A DNA stretch of 64,000 nt from Acidobacteriaceae bacterium dw_441 (GTDB taxonomy: Bacteria; Acidobacteriota; Terriglobia; Terriglobales; Acidobacteriaceae): contig JAAVVA010000001.1 in the NCBI GenBank assembly GCA_018449715.1, forward strand, positions 1,116,001 to 1,180,000, in the 5' to 3' direction. The notes beneath the pieces are model-generated. The model was not told where the DNA came from, made no database searches, and worked only from the letters and a program-made list of their open reading frames with translations. This document shows positions 8,681-16,987 of the stretch, piece by piece; the first letter of the stretch is position 1, and every line of letters starts with the position of its first letter. Both the position numbers and the translations under genes were made by a program.

Positions 8681-10108
8681 ATGGCGTTTGTCACCGAAAA
8701 AGAGGAACTAAAGCCGGGCCTCATCATCTTCCGGCGTGGCGATGTGGAGCATCGCATGTGGTATTGCCGCATGAAGATGCCGAAGGCCGACCGCTACAAG
8801 ACAGTTTCGCTCAAAACCTCGGATAAAGAATCGGCGCGGGAACGCGCCTTCGATCAGGACGCAGACATACGGTTTCGCATCAAGCATGATGTTCCTGTGT
8901 TCAATCGCCCCTTCCGCGAGGTGGGGAGAGAGTACCTGTTGACCCAGGAGGCGCGGGCGCAACGCGGGGAGATCAGCAAGGCGCGGCCCAAGAAGGTCCG
9001 CGCCATCATTGAAGGTGCTTTAGACAAATATGTAGGCTCTACTCAGGTCCACCTTATAGGTGATGAGCTTTGGGGTGGTTATCCGGCATGGCGGCGGGTG
9101 AACGGCGCGGGGCGCAACAAGCGCAATGGCGTTCGGGAGGTCAGCGACGAGATGGCCCAAGCCTTCGCTGACCATGAAGCCGAGCGCCGCACCAAAGTTC
9201 AGCACACCCTTGGCATCCGGGTTTTGAAACCGATTGAGGTCAAACGTTCCGAAGAGAGAACGGTTCCCTTTATCAGCGATTCCACCATCCGCTTTGAGAT
9301 GTCCATCTTCGGCGCCGTGATGAACTTCGCCATCAAGAAGCGTTATGTTCCTGCAAGCCAGCGTTTCGATGAGCGCCCGAAGCTCAAGACGATGCGGCGC
9401 GACGAGTTCACGCTGGAGGAATACCGCAAGCTCCACACCGTAGGCCGCAAGTGGATCGGTGAGGCGGATAAGCCTTCGAGCATTTGGTATCGCACCGTCA
9501 CCTACAACATGATTCTGATTGCCTGCAATACAGGCATGAGGCCAGCGGAGATGAAGAATCTCCGCTGGCGTGACATTATGCTAGCAAAAGACCGTGAGGG
9601 ACGTGAGATTGTTGTTCTGTTTGTGCAAGGCAAGGGCAAATCCCGCAAGCTGGTTGCGCCCAAGAGTGTTGGAGATTATCTGGAACGCATCCGCGCCATC
9701 TCCAAAGGCACGGAACCGGAAGATAGAGTCTTTACCAACATTACGGGCAAGCCTGCAAAATCTCTTTATACCAGTCTGATTGCCGATCTTCTGAACGAGG
9801 CAAATTTGCGCGAAGGCACGCAGGGCGTGCCGCGCTCCACTTATTGCTTCCGGCATACCTACGCCACGCTCCGTTTGCAGGAAGGCGTGGACGTGTATTT
9901 CCTTGCCGAACAGATGGGAACTTCCGTACACATGATCGAGGAACACTATGGGCATGTGAACACCATCAAGCACGCCGACCGCGTATTGCAGGGCATGGCG
10001 GGATGGGAAATGCCGCACCCGGAACTGGATGTTACCAGAGCTAAAGCGTCAAAAGCAGCGGAGACGCACGATAAATCCAAGAGAGGTCAGCACCGCAGGA
10101 TAGGCTGA
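8681..10108 (+). CDS. int: Tyrosine integrase of the IME
   Basis: Site-specific recombinase (phage integrase family), 475 aa, expected to integrate and excise the element. Catalytic residues: Arg287 (NTGMRPAEM), Arg391 (in CFRHTYATLR) and nucleophile Tyr423 followed by Gly-His (EEHYGHVN). The first residue of the usual H-x-x-R box is Tyr here. A long N-terminal region of about 230 residues should hold the arm- and core-binding domains. A GGAGG sequence precedes the ATG at 8681. Its position right inside the left boundary and the CTGCACAG repeats in its leader fit an integrase that controls its own element. Confidence 0.9.
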   Translation: MAFVTEKEELKPGLIIFRRGDVEHRMWYCRMKMPKADRYKTVSLKTSDKESARERAFDQDADIRFRIKHDVPVFNRPFREVGREYLLTQEARAQRGEISKARPKKVRAIIEGALDKYVGSTQVHLIGDELWGGYPAWRRVNGAGRNKRNGVREVSDEMAQAFADHEAERRTKVQHTLGIRVLKPIEVKRSEERTVPFISDSTIRFEMSIFGAVMNFAIKKRYVPASQRFDERPKLKTMRRDEFTLEEYRKLHTVGRKWIGEADKPSSIWYRTVTYNMILIACNTGMRPAEMKNLRWRDIMLAKDREGREIVVLFVQGKGKSRKLVAPKSVGDYLERIRAISKGTEPEDRVFTNITGKPAKSLYTSLIADLLNEANLREGTQGVPRSTYCFRHTYATLRLQEGVDVYFLAEQMGTSVHMIEEHYGHVNTIKHADRVLQGMAGWEMPHPELDVTRAKASKAAETHDKSKRGQHRRIG

Positions 10109-10306
10109 CCCTGAATCTCCCGAAGCCGTTTTGTGCCGGAGCCGTGGCGGAGGCTGGCGCAGGGAGTTCGAGATTCCGATTCTCAGACGGATATTCGTCC
10201 TGATTTGCCGCAGCCCCGCCGGGGCGTTCTTAGCGGCAATTTTCGCGCACGTGCCGCCGCTGGCGGCTGTCTTCGTGCGCTTTGTCAGTTCCTGGCGGAT
10301 TCTTAC

Positions 10307-12190
10307 CTACGGCCCCGGCCAAATCTCTAACGCATGCTGGCACAATTCATCTGCACGTGACTGAATGCTGTCTTCGTCCCATGTCGAAGCGGTCATCATC
10401 GCGCGGTTAAGGTGCAGATTGGAGTGTTTCAAGAACAGGTCCTTCTTTAAAGTAAACTCTCTGTTCTTTGCAGCCCTATTGGTCCCATAATGCAGAAGCG
10501 TTAGGTTTCCAAATGTCGGAATCATAACGTCACGCGCAAGCAGGGACTTCTGACGTTCCGTCAACGTCTTGTCGTCGACCATTTCGGCAAGTTGCGCCTG
10601 GCCTAGTTCCTGTGACGTTGCGATGGTCCCATCTATCAACGGCCAGTGCGGGGGCCAATCCTGCGGCATCATGTGGTCGATATCCAGATTCGCCAGCATA
10701 GGGGCGACAGGCTCCTCCGTTCGTTCGGTCCGTAGGGCGTTTTCCAACTCCACGAGAATTGAACGCACTTTCGGCGCATCCAAGCGACCAGGATACATGG
10801 GACCGCGCAGGAAAGACGCGCGAAATTCATCGTCTTTGGGCCAGCGTGCGGCTTCTCCTGAAAGCGTCGCGAGGCCTTCGCGGAAGCGCGCTGTCGTGAG
10901 TGGACTTTCTTTTAAGCTCTTCAGAATTTGGAGGAAGACCTTGTTGTAATTTTTGTTCGTAAGATCGCAGACCGCTCGTCGCACGATGTAAGACCCAAGG
11001 ATGTTAAACATCGCATCTTGCTCTGCCTCGGTCACTCCGCTTTTTGCAATCGCGAGGGCCAAGACATACGTCGTGCTCGCTTCCCACGCCCCATATCGCT
11101 TTCCAAACCGCCCGATCGATGTGTTGCTCTCCGCATCCAGCATCGACTGATAGGCTTCCGCATAGCTCGCAAGAGTCGCTAGTTGTGCTTCGGCTCCCAA
11201 ATTGGATTTGCGGGCATAACGCTGATACTCGGCATAGATTCGACCTTGATCGATGTCGTCACGCATCTCAGCTTGCAGAACAGTTTGGATGAACCACTCA
11301 ATACGAGGTCTCAGGAGACGGCCACGGCGCTCGGGCTGCTTCCACCCATCGCTTTCATATCTCCGCCACTGTTCGTTGTATAGCGTCGCCGCATCCGCAT
11401 CCTCTGACTCAGCTCGAAGAAAAATATAGTTGCGAATCAAATCTGTCGCGGTTAGTTCTACGCCGTGCCCGTTGAGAGTCTCGAATATCACTTGTGCATC
11501 ATCTTCGTCGTCCAGTGTGATCGAAATGACAACAAGGTCTTCGAGGATCGCCGACGCCAGTGCTTCGGCGGATTCAGGGCCGGGCTTCCCTGTTTTCGGC
11601 AGCCAGGCGTTCATTTGTTCCGCGAAGTACCAAATCGCACCTAGCGCGGGTGGATGCCTAATCCCTATCTTTTTAAGAGTTCCAATCTGTGTGAAATGTT
11701 CAGGGAATTTGAGTCGAAGTTCGTTGAGCTTCGTACAGAGAATCGCTTTCTTGTATGCGTCGCGATCATAGAATGTGGGCCACACTTTGAACGCATCGAC
11801 AGCCTTGTTACGCATGTTCCGTTCATCGGAGTTGCGAAGACATGCTTCCACCACGGAGAGAACTTCTGTATGCCCCCATGTCCTCAACATGATTGAAAGC
11901 GCGGCTAGGGCAAACTGAATGGTCGTGAAACGTTGCTGGCCGTCGATAATATGAATCGTCTCGACGCCGATGAGCTTTTTGCGATCTTGAGGGTCAAGTA
12001 CAACGGCACCCATGAAATGCGGTGTCGCAGGTAATCCAGAAAGCCGCGCTTCAGCTTTTTCCTGTATGTCGGACCAGAGCCGTGACCATTGGTCCGACTG
12101 ATTCCACACGTACGCTCTCTGGTAGAAAGGAACGCAATACTGCCGCTCAGGTTTGAACAGTTCGATGACAGAGCTTCGCTCTGAGTCCAT
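10307..12190 (-). CDS. DUF262/DUF1524 protein, GmrSD-like
   Basis: Single-chain 627-aa protein with an N-terminal DUF262 (ParB/Srx-like) domain containing DGQQRFTT at residues 83-90, and a C-terminal DUF1524 HNH-type nuclease domain (IDHMMPQDW near 504, GNLTLL with a following Asn near 561). Members of this architecture include GmrSD, a type IV enzyme that uses nucleotides and cuts modified phage DNA, and related defence proteins. Its place beside the integrase at the IME edge fits a defence cargo gene. Both signature motifs appear intact. Specificity for modified DNA cannot be inferred from sequence. Confidence 0.85.
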   Translation of the reverse strand: MDSERSSVIELFKPERQYCVPFYQRAYVWNQSDQWSRLWSDIQEKAEARLSGLPATPHFMGAVVLDPQDRKKLIGVETIHIIDGQQRFTTIQFALAALSIMLRTWGHTEVLSVVEACLRNSDERNMRNKAVDAFKVWPTFYDRDAYKKAILCTKLNELRLKFPEHFTQIGTLKKIGIRHPPALGAIWYFAEQMNAWLPKTGKPGPESAEALASAILEDLVVISITLDDEDDAQVIFETLNGHGVELTATDLIRNYIFLRAESEDADAATLYNEQWRRYESDGWKQPERRGRLLRPRIEWFIQTVLQAEMRDDIDQGRIYAEYQRYARKSNLGAEAQLATLASYAEAYQSMLDAESNTSIGRFGKRYGAWEASTTYVLALAIAKSGVTEAEQDAMFNILGSYIVRRAVCDLTNKNYNKVFLQILKSLKESPLTTARFREGLATLSGEAARWPKDDEFRASFLRGPMYPGRLDAPKVRSILVELENALRTERTEEPVAPMLANLDIDHMMPQDWPPHWPLIDGTIATSQELGQAQLAEMVDDKTLTERQKSLLARDVMIPTFGNLTLLHYGTNRAAKNREFTLKKDLFLKHSNLHLNRAMMTASTWDEDSIQSRADELCQHALEIWPGP

Positions 12191-12657
12191 TTTTCGTCTC
12201 CCTCTCTGGACATGCCGCGACCAACAATCCCTCGTAGCCGGTACTTATACGTGTCTCAATCCACAAGTCTACCCTCTGCGCTCGAAGGAACTGAGCGCGT
12301 TAAGGCCTGACGCCTGCATCTCTCTGTTGTTTTCTGGCACGACTCTGTGCAGGCCTGCTCCTGCTGGTACGAGCCTCTGAAAAGCGATGCGGAAGTAGAC
12401 CGAAATTTCTTCTTTCATCACGCGCCCGCGCTTCATGCGGCTTTATGTCAGAGCCGGTCGGAACCCGTCAAGGGTGTTCGCTGACGCTCCATAAACGCGC
12501 AGAGTGCGCGCCCTTGACCGAACCCGCCTCGCCCCTGCCCGCCGCACAAGACATGAAGCGGGGGCACTCAACAAAAGAAATTTGGTTGAGAGCCAAAGGC
12601 GAAATGCCCTCCTTCACAATCTCGCCCCACGCGGGGCAGCACAGGAGAGCAAACGTC
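12191..12657. other. Leader region upstream of ardC, with inverted repeats
   Basis: This 467-bp gap between divergent genes has no convincing gene. It contains an 8-bp inverted repeat (gtcaaggg at 12467-12474, cccttgac at 12511-12518) flanking a smaller one (gcgca/tgcgc at about 12497-12509). A fold of this kind could act when the element is single-stranded, as known for promoters of some plasmid antirestriction genes; that role is speculative here. Confidence 0.3.
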
Positions 12658-13674
12658 ATGGCATACCGCAGCCACCGCAACGCAGCCAGCAGGCCAAGCA
12701 TCTATCAGACCGTTACCGACCGCATCATTTCCAGCCTCAAAGCAGGCGTGATTCCGTGGGAAAAGCCGTGGAAGACGCCGCACTATGCAGGCGGCCCATT
12801 CCCGCGCAACTTCTACACTGGCAAGCACTATCGTGGCATCAATGTCCTTTTGCTTTGGTCGAGCGAATACAACTCCCCGTTTTGGCTTACCTTCAAACAG
12901 GCCCAGGCATTGAAAGGCACGGTTCGCAAGGGTGAGCACGGAACGCAGATTATCTTTTACAAGCAGCTTCCCGACCATGCCGAAAAGGACGGGGAAGGCG
13001 CTGGCGAGGGGGATCGCGTTCCTTTTGTTCTCTGCCACTACACGGTTTTCAACGTGGAGCAGTGCGACGGCCTCACGCTTCCTGAAATCTCGCAGCCTGC
13101 CATCGCGCCCGAGATCGACGAAGACGAGGTTTGCGAAAGTATTGTCACCGGATGGGAGAATCGGCCCGCGCTCCATCTCAACAACCCCTCCGAGTACCGC
13201 GCTTACTACCGGCCATCGACCGATTCCGTACACATGCCGGCGCGCTCCCGCTTCGTGGATGCGCCGCACTATTACAGCACCTTATTCCATGAGCTGATTC
13301 ATAGCACTGGCCACGAAAGCCGTTTGCATCGCACCTTTGGCGACCGTTTCGGAGATGAGCTTTACAGCAACGAGGAATTAGTCGCAGAGATGGGAGCCGC
13401 TTTCCTTTGCGCCATCGCTGGCATTGCCAACGAGCACACGGACCGCAACACCACCGCATACATCCAGAATTGGATTGAAAAGCTGGAAGAGGATAACCGC
13501 CTCATTGTTCATGCCGCCGCCAACGCGCAGAGAGCCGTGGACCTGATTCTCGGTAGCACGTTTGGGGAAGAGGACGAGACAACCGAAAACGCCGGGGATG
13601 CCGCTGTCAGCGGCATCCCCGCAACTTTTGCGGCGAGTCCCATTCAGACGAATGCACTCTGTGCTCAGTTCTGA
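12658..13674 (+). CDS. ardC: ArdC-like antirestriction protein
   Basis: An N-terminal DUF1738 ssDNA-binding domain (YQTVTDRIISSLKAGVIPW, residues 15-33) is followed by a zincin-like metallopeptidase domain with HELIH at 211-215 (in FHELIHSTGHESRLH) and a downstream Glu in the NEELVAEMGA segment. ArdC proteins of mobile elements protect incoming single-stranded DNA against restriction. The frame is open from 12445, but the ATG at 12658 follows an AGGAGA ribosome site and starts at the conserved domain. The last 45 codons are repetitive and run into a hairpin; part of this end is duplicated at 18705-18830. Confidence 0.88.
   Translation: MAYRSHRNAASRPSIYQTVTDRIISSLKAGVIPWEKPWKTPHYAGGPFPRNFYTGKHYRGINVLLLWSSEYNSPFWLTFKQAQALKGTVRKGEHGTQIIFYKQLPDHAEKDGEGAGEGDRVPFVLCHYTVFNVEQCDGLTLPEISQPAIAPEIDEDEVCESIVTGWENRPALHLNNPSEYRAYYRPSTDSVHMPARSRFVDAPHYYSTLFHELIHSTGHESRLHRTFGDRFGDELYSNEELVAEMGAAFLCAIAGIANEHTDRNTTAYIQNWIEKLEEDNRLIVHAAANAQRAVDLILGSTFGEEDETTENAGDAAVSGIPATFAASPIQTNALCAQF
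13594..13620. repeat. Perfect 12-bp stem-loop inside the ardC 3' end
   Basis: ggggatgccgct (13594-13605) and its exact complement (13609-13620) are separated by 3 nt. It lies within the last codons of ardC, 74 bp before the end of the recombinase operon that converges on it. It has no T-tract, so it could be a recombination or replication structure rather than a terminator. Confidence 0.5.
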
Positions 13675-13693
13675 GTAATGGGCGGATGCCTTC

Positions 13694-14668
13694 TCAGAGG
13701 CTGTCAAGAAACCTCATTAGCTCGCTATCATCGCGCCACCGCTTTTTGCCTCGCTTTGGACTGAGTTTATCGAGCTGCGCCCGAAAACGCTCTGGAGTCA
13801 GACGTAGATAACGTTCCGATACGCTGAGATCATGCTGTCCCATATAGACCGAAAGCGCCGGAATCATTCGTCCCATGTCTGCGCCGTGCTTGAACCAAGC
13901 AGTCAATCGTTGAACGGCAAATGTATATCGCAGATCTTGCATTCGTGGCTGATAGCGGGCTCCGTCATTGCGGGCGATGCCCGCTTTCTTACGCACCTTC
14001 TGGAAAGTCTTGCTCGCCGTGCTTGCTTTTATCTGTGACCCATTCTTGGTTAGAAAGAATTGCGGATCTCTCACTGCCTCTTGTTGATGGTGCTCTCGAT
14101 GGTACTGCAGCAATATCTCGTACAGATCAGAGCCAATCGGAATCTCGCGCGTACAGCGTGCGACACTACTGTGAAGAGTGATTCGTCTCCTGCGAAAGTC
14201 CACGTCCCGGCGCTCCAGTTGAACTGCTTCGCTGAGGCCCGCACCAGTTCCATAGAGAAACAGAAGCAAGGTACGAAAGGTGCGAGGGCCGATCACAGAG
14301 TTCAAGTCTCGTTGAGTGATCCCGGCTGCTACCAGCAGCCGCCGGAGTTCCGTTCGCGAATAAACGTAGGGGACAAACGTCTGTGCGGGAAAACGCCGTG
14401 GCGGGGGAAGCGGTAACCCGTATATCTCATTACGGGCCTTCCAGTAGCAAAAGAACTGGCGCAGGACACAGTATTTGTTGTACCAAGTTGCAGCGGAGGT
14501 TAGAGGACCGTCGAGAAAAGGGGCAACCTGGCTGACGCGGATTCGATTCAGAGGCACATTCCCGAGGCTTCGGTATAGGGAACGCAGGTTTTGCGCACCT
14601 TTCATCCATGGCGCGCCTTCGGATTGCCTCGCCCCGATATAGACTTCGATTCCTTCCTGTAGCTTCAT
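13694..14668 (-). CDS. Tyrosine recombinase B2, first catalytic Arg missing
   Basis: Fourth and last gene of an overlapping recombinase operon, 324 aa. It starts at the ATG at 14668, coupled by an ATGA overlap to the gene before it, and begins MKLQEG, parallel to MKLNVA in copy B1 (15902-16987). It keeps DLR, SERYLRLT and the C-terminal RFRAQLDKLSP segment shared with B1. The first catalytic Arg is gone: where B1 has TGLRVGEA, B2 has TGAGLSEA. The usual His positions are also replaced (QDLRY, MGQHD). It is probably catalytically inactive and may serve as a structural partner in a multi-recombinase complex. Confidence 0.85.
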   Translation of the reverse strand: MKLQEGIEVYIGARQSEGAPWMKGAQNLRSLYRSLGNVPLNRIRVSQVAPFLDGPLTSAATWYNKYCVLRQFFCYWKARNEIYGLPLPPPRRFPAQTFVPYVYSRTELRRLLVAAGITQRDLNSVIGPRTFRTLLLFLYGTGAGLSEAVQLERRDVDFRRRRITLHSSVARCTREIPIGSDLYEILLQYHREHHQQEAVRDPQFFLTKNGSQIKASTASKTFQKVRKKAGIARNDGARYQPRMQDLRYTFAVQRLTAWFKHGADMGRMIPALSVYMGQHDLSVSERYLRLTPERFRAQLDKLSPKRGKKRWRDDSELMRFLDSL

Positions 14669-15912
14669 CTCAATCCGACCATGCGAAAAGCGGCAACCTT
14701 GCGAAGGGCGGCGATGTCGCACTTTGCATAGATACCAACAGATTTCGTGTTGCGGTGTCCCAGGAAGTCGGCGATCTCTTTAAGAGATGACCCTTTCTGA
14801 AGCAGCCGGGTTGCACATGCGTGACGTAAAGCGTGAGGCCCCTGATGACGGAGCTCTATTCCAAGTGCGTGCAACCGCCTCGATACAGTTCTCCACAGAG
14901 TGGTGTGTTGGAGTGGTCCCCAAGGGCGTCGTTCTCCAAGAAAGACGTGCCGATCATCGACACGCGGTCGGACATATCGAAGATATTTAAGAATTGCCTC
15001 CCCCACTTCGTATTGGATCGGATATTGCTGAGTGCCGCCATGCTTGGCGCGCCGAATGGTGAAGACTTCACTCTGCCAATCAAAATCCTCCAGACGCAGG
15101 TTGATGACCTCGCTCGCGCGCAATCCATAGACCGTGAACAGAAGTAGGAGCGCCCTGGCGCGAATATGCTCAGGGTCATTCCCTTCGGTCAGTTTTAGCA
15201 GCTGGCGGACCTGCGTCCACGTTGGTCCCGTGGGGCGCGGCTCGTTTTTGGGAATACGGGGAATCCGGATAGTGAGTGCGAGATTCTGCACACACCATCC
15301 ACGCATTTCAGCAAAGCGGAAGAAACTGCGCAACGCCTTGCATTCGTTGGCAATACCGCGGGGCCTGCATCCTTCTGTACGCTTCGCGACAACGAACTTG
15401 TCAATGTCGGCCAAGGAAACCGTTTCCATATTTCCACCTTGGGCCGCAAGCCAAGTCAAGAAGCCTTGTGCACGGTTCGAATAGCCGCGAGCCGTCACTG
15501 CGGCGAGGCCATAAGTAGATCGCAGGGCGTCGGAGAATGCGTGCGTCTGCTCGTGGAAAGGAGGAGCTGGTGACAGCGCCAATTTGCCATTAAACCGAAA
15601 CCATGCGCAGACATACTTGATAAAGGATCGTGGGGAGCCATATTGAGAGTGGCCGGGATCTCGAAATGGACCCCGATACTCCGCCCAGAATTCCGCCGCT
15701 TTTTCAATCTCATGCTTATGGACGACTCGAAGCTCACGCAAGCCGAGGATTTGAATGGCGTGGAGCATGTAACTCGCCGCACTGGTCAATGTGCGGTGGC
15801 TATAGCCCTCTTCGAGCATGTGCCTCAAATACTGCTCGCGCTCAGCACATAGAGGTGCGCAACAATGTTTTTCAATTATTTTCGACGATTTGTAGACCTG
15901 TTCAAAGATCAT
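14665..15912 (-). CDS. Tyrosine recombinase A2
   Basis: Third gene of the four-recombinase operon, 415 aa, a close structural match of A1 (16984-18228). The C-terminal catalytic domain has Arg I (VYGLRASEV), the full H-x-L-R-H box (GPHALRHACATRLL), the GHR motif (DFLGHRNTKSV) and the Tyr nucleophile (GIYAKCD). The N-terminal half holds a SAM-like core-binding domain. Start GTG/ATG choice follows the first in-frame methionine at 15912; it overlaps the end of B1 by 11 bp. Predicted role: DNA strand exchange within a dedicated recombinase set. Confidence 0.88.
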   Translation of the reverse strand: MIFEQVYKSSKIIEKHCCAPLCAEREQYLRHMLEEGYSHRTLTSAASYMLHAIQILGLRELRVVHKHEIEKAAEFWAEYRGPFRDPGHSQYGSPRSFIKYVCAWFRFNGKLALSPAPPFHEQTHAFSDALRSTYGLAAVTARGYSNRAQGFLTWLAAQGGNMETVSLADIDKFVVAKRTEGCRPRGIANECKALRSFFRFAEMRGWCVQNLALTIRIPRIPKNEPRPTGPTWTQVRQLLKLTEGNDPEHIRARALLLLFTVYGLRASEVINLRLEDFDWQSEVFTIRRAKHGGTQQYPIQYEVGEAILKYLRYVRPRVDDRHVFLGERRPWGPLQHTTLWRTVSRRLHALGIELRHQGPHALRHACATRLLQKGSSLKEIADFLGHRNTKSVGIYAKCDIAALRKVAAFRMVGLR

Positions 15913-16987
15913 TTCTCCGCCTTAAGTGGAGATGTCTTGGCATCGTTGTGGCCACACTCATTGGGTCGATTCGCGTAGAAGTGCTTTCATTCAGGCGATG
16001 ACGTTTGCCACTGTCGTCCGACAATTTAGAAAGAAACTTCATGAGTTCGGGATTGTCGCGCCATCTTTTCTTGCCGCGCTGGGGACTCAACTTGATGAGC
16101 TGAGCGCGGAAGCGCTCCGGCGTAAACGCGAGGTACTTTTCGGTCGATCTGAAGTCAGTCAAGCCCATATAGATCGCCAAAGCAGGCAACATGCGGTTCA
16201 GGTTTGCACCGTGTTTGATCCATTCGGCAATTCGATGCGTCGCAAATGTGTGTCGCAGATCATACATGCGAGGCTGATAGCAGCCATCGTCACGCCGTTG
16301 AATTTGAGATTTTCGGCGCAGCCTTCGAAACATCTGTTCAAGTTTGCTATAGCTCAGCCGTTCCCCTTTCTTGTCCTGGAAAAAGTAAGGATCGTTCGTC
16401 TCTTTCCGCCTCGAAGTCGTGTACACCTCTAGTACCTTCCTCAGGTCAGGGCCAATCGGAATGATTCTTGAACGATTGAAGCGATTGCCATGAATACTGA
16501 TAGCACCTTTTTCGAGGTCAACATCCTCTATCAGCAACCGAAGAGCTTCCCCGACTCGAAGACCTGTTCCATACAAGAAGATCAGAATAGTGCGTAAAGT
16601 TGCGGAGTCGATCTTGCTGCGTTTGACTTTCCGAGTATTGCGCGCTCCGTTCAACAGGAGCCGAATTTCCGAATGAGTGAAGATGTAAGGGAGAAAAGGC
16701 CGTTCACTGACTTTTCGCTTCACCGGCATGGGCAGAACATCGATCTCGCCCCGCGCTAACCAGAAGTCAAAGAAGCCCCGGAGCATGTGATACTTTTCGA
16801 GCCAAGTGCTCGGAGAAGTTTTGGGGCCTTCGAGAAATGTCGCGACCTCGCGACTGGTGATCTGGCTGAGTGAAACATCTCCTACCTGCCTGCACAAAGC
16901 CGCAAGATAGCCTGCGGGCCAGCTATAGGCAAGGCCCTCGTCTCGCTTTCTTTGGACATAAGTGTCTATTGCTACATTGAGCTTCAA
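15902..16987 (-). CDS. Tyrosine recombinase B1
   Basis: Second gene of the operon, 361 aa. Arg I is present (YGTGLRVGEALRL), the second box reads MYDLRHTFATHR (Tyr at the usual first His) and the nucleophile Tyr lies in STEKYLAFT. The usual GH motif before it is changed to MGLTD. Its ATG overlaps the stop of A1 (ATGA at 16984-16987). Compared with B2 it carries about 35 extra C-terminal residues. It belongs to a divergent recombinase branch typically found in tandem with XerC/D-like genes. Confidence 0.87.
   Translation of the reverse strand: MKLNVAIDTYVQRKRDEGLAYSWPAGYLAALCRQVGDVSLSQITSREVATFLEGPKTSPSTWLEKYHMLRGFFDFWLARGEIDVLPMPVKRKVSERPFLPYIFTHSEIRLLLNGARNTRKVKRSKIDSATLRTILIFLYGTGLRVGEALRLLIEDVDLEKGAISIHGNRFNRSRIIPIGPDLRKVLEVYTTSRRKETNDPYFFQDKKGERLSYSKLEQMFRRLRRKSQIQRRDDGCYQPRMYDLRHTFATHRIAEWIKHGANLNRMLPALAIYMGLTDFRSTEKYLAFTPERFRAQLIKLSPQRGKKRWRDNPELMKFLSKLSDDSGKRHRLNESTSTRIDPMSVATTMPRHLHLRRRNDL

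Noticed and set aside
12153-12380. Small plus-strand frame in the gap upstream of ardC
   Set aside because: Overlaps the DUF262 gene's start and lacks any domain or ribosome site.
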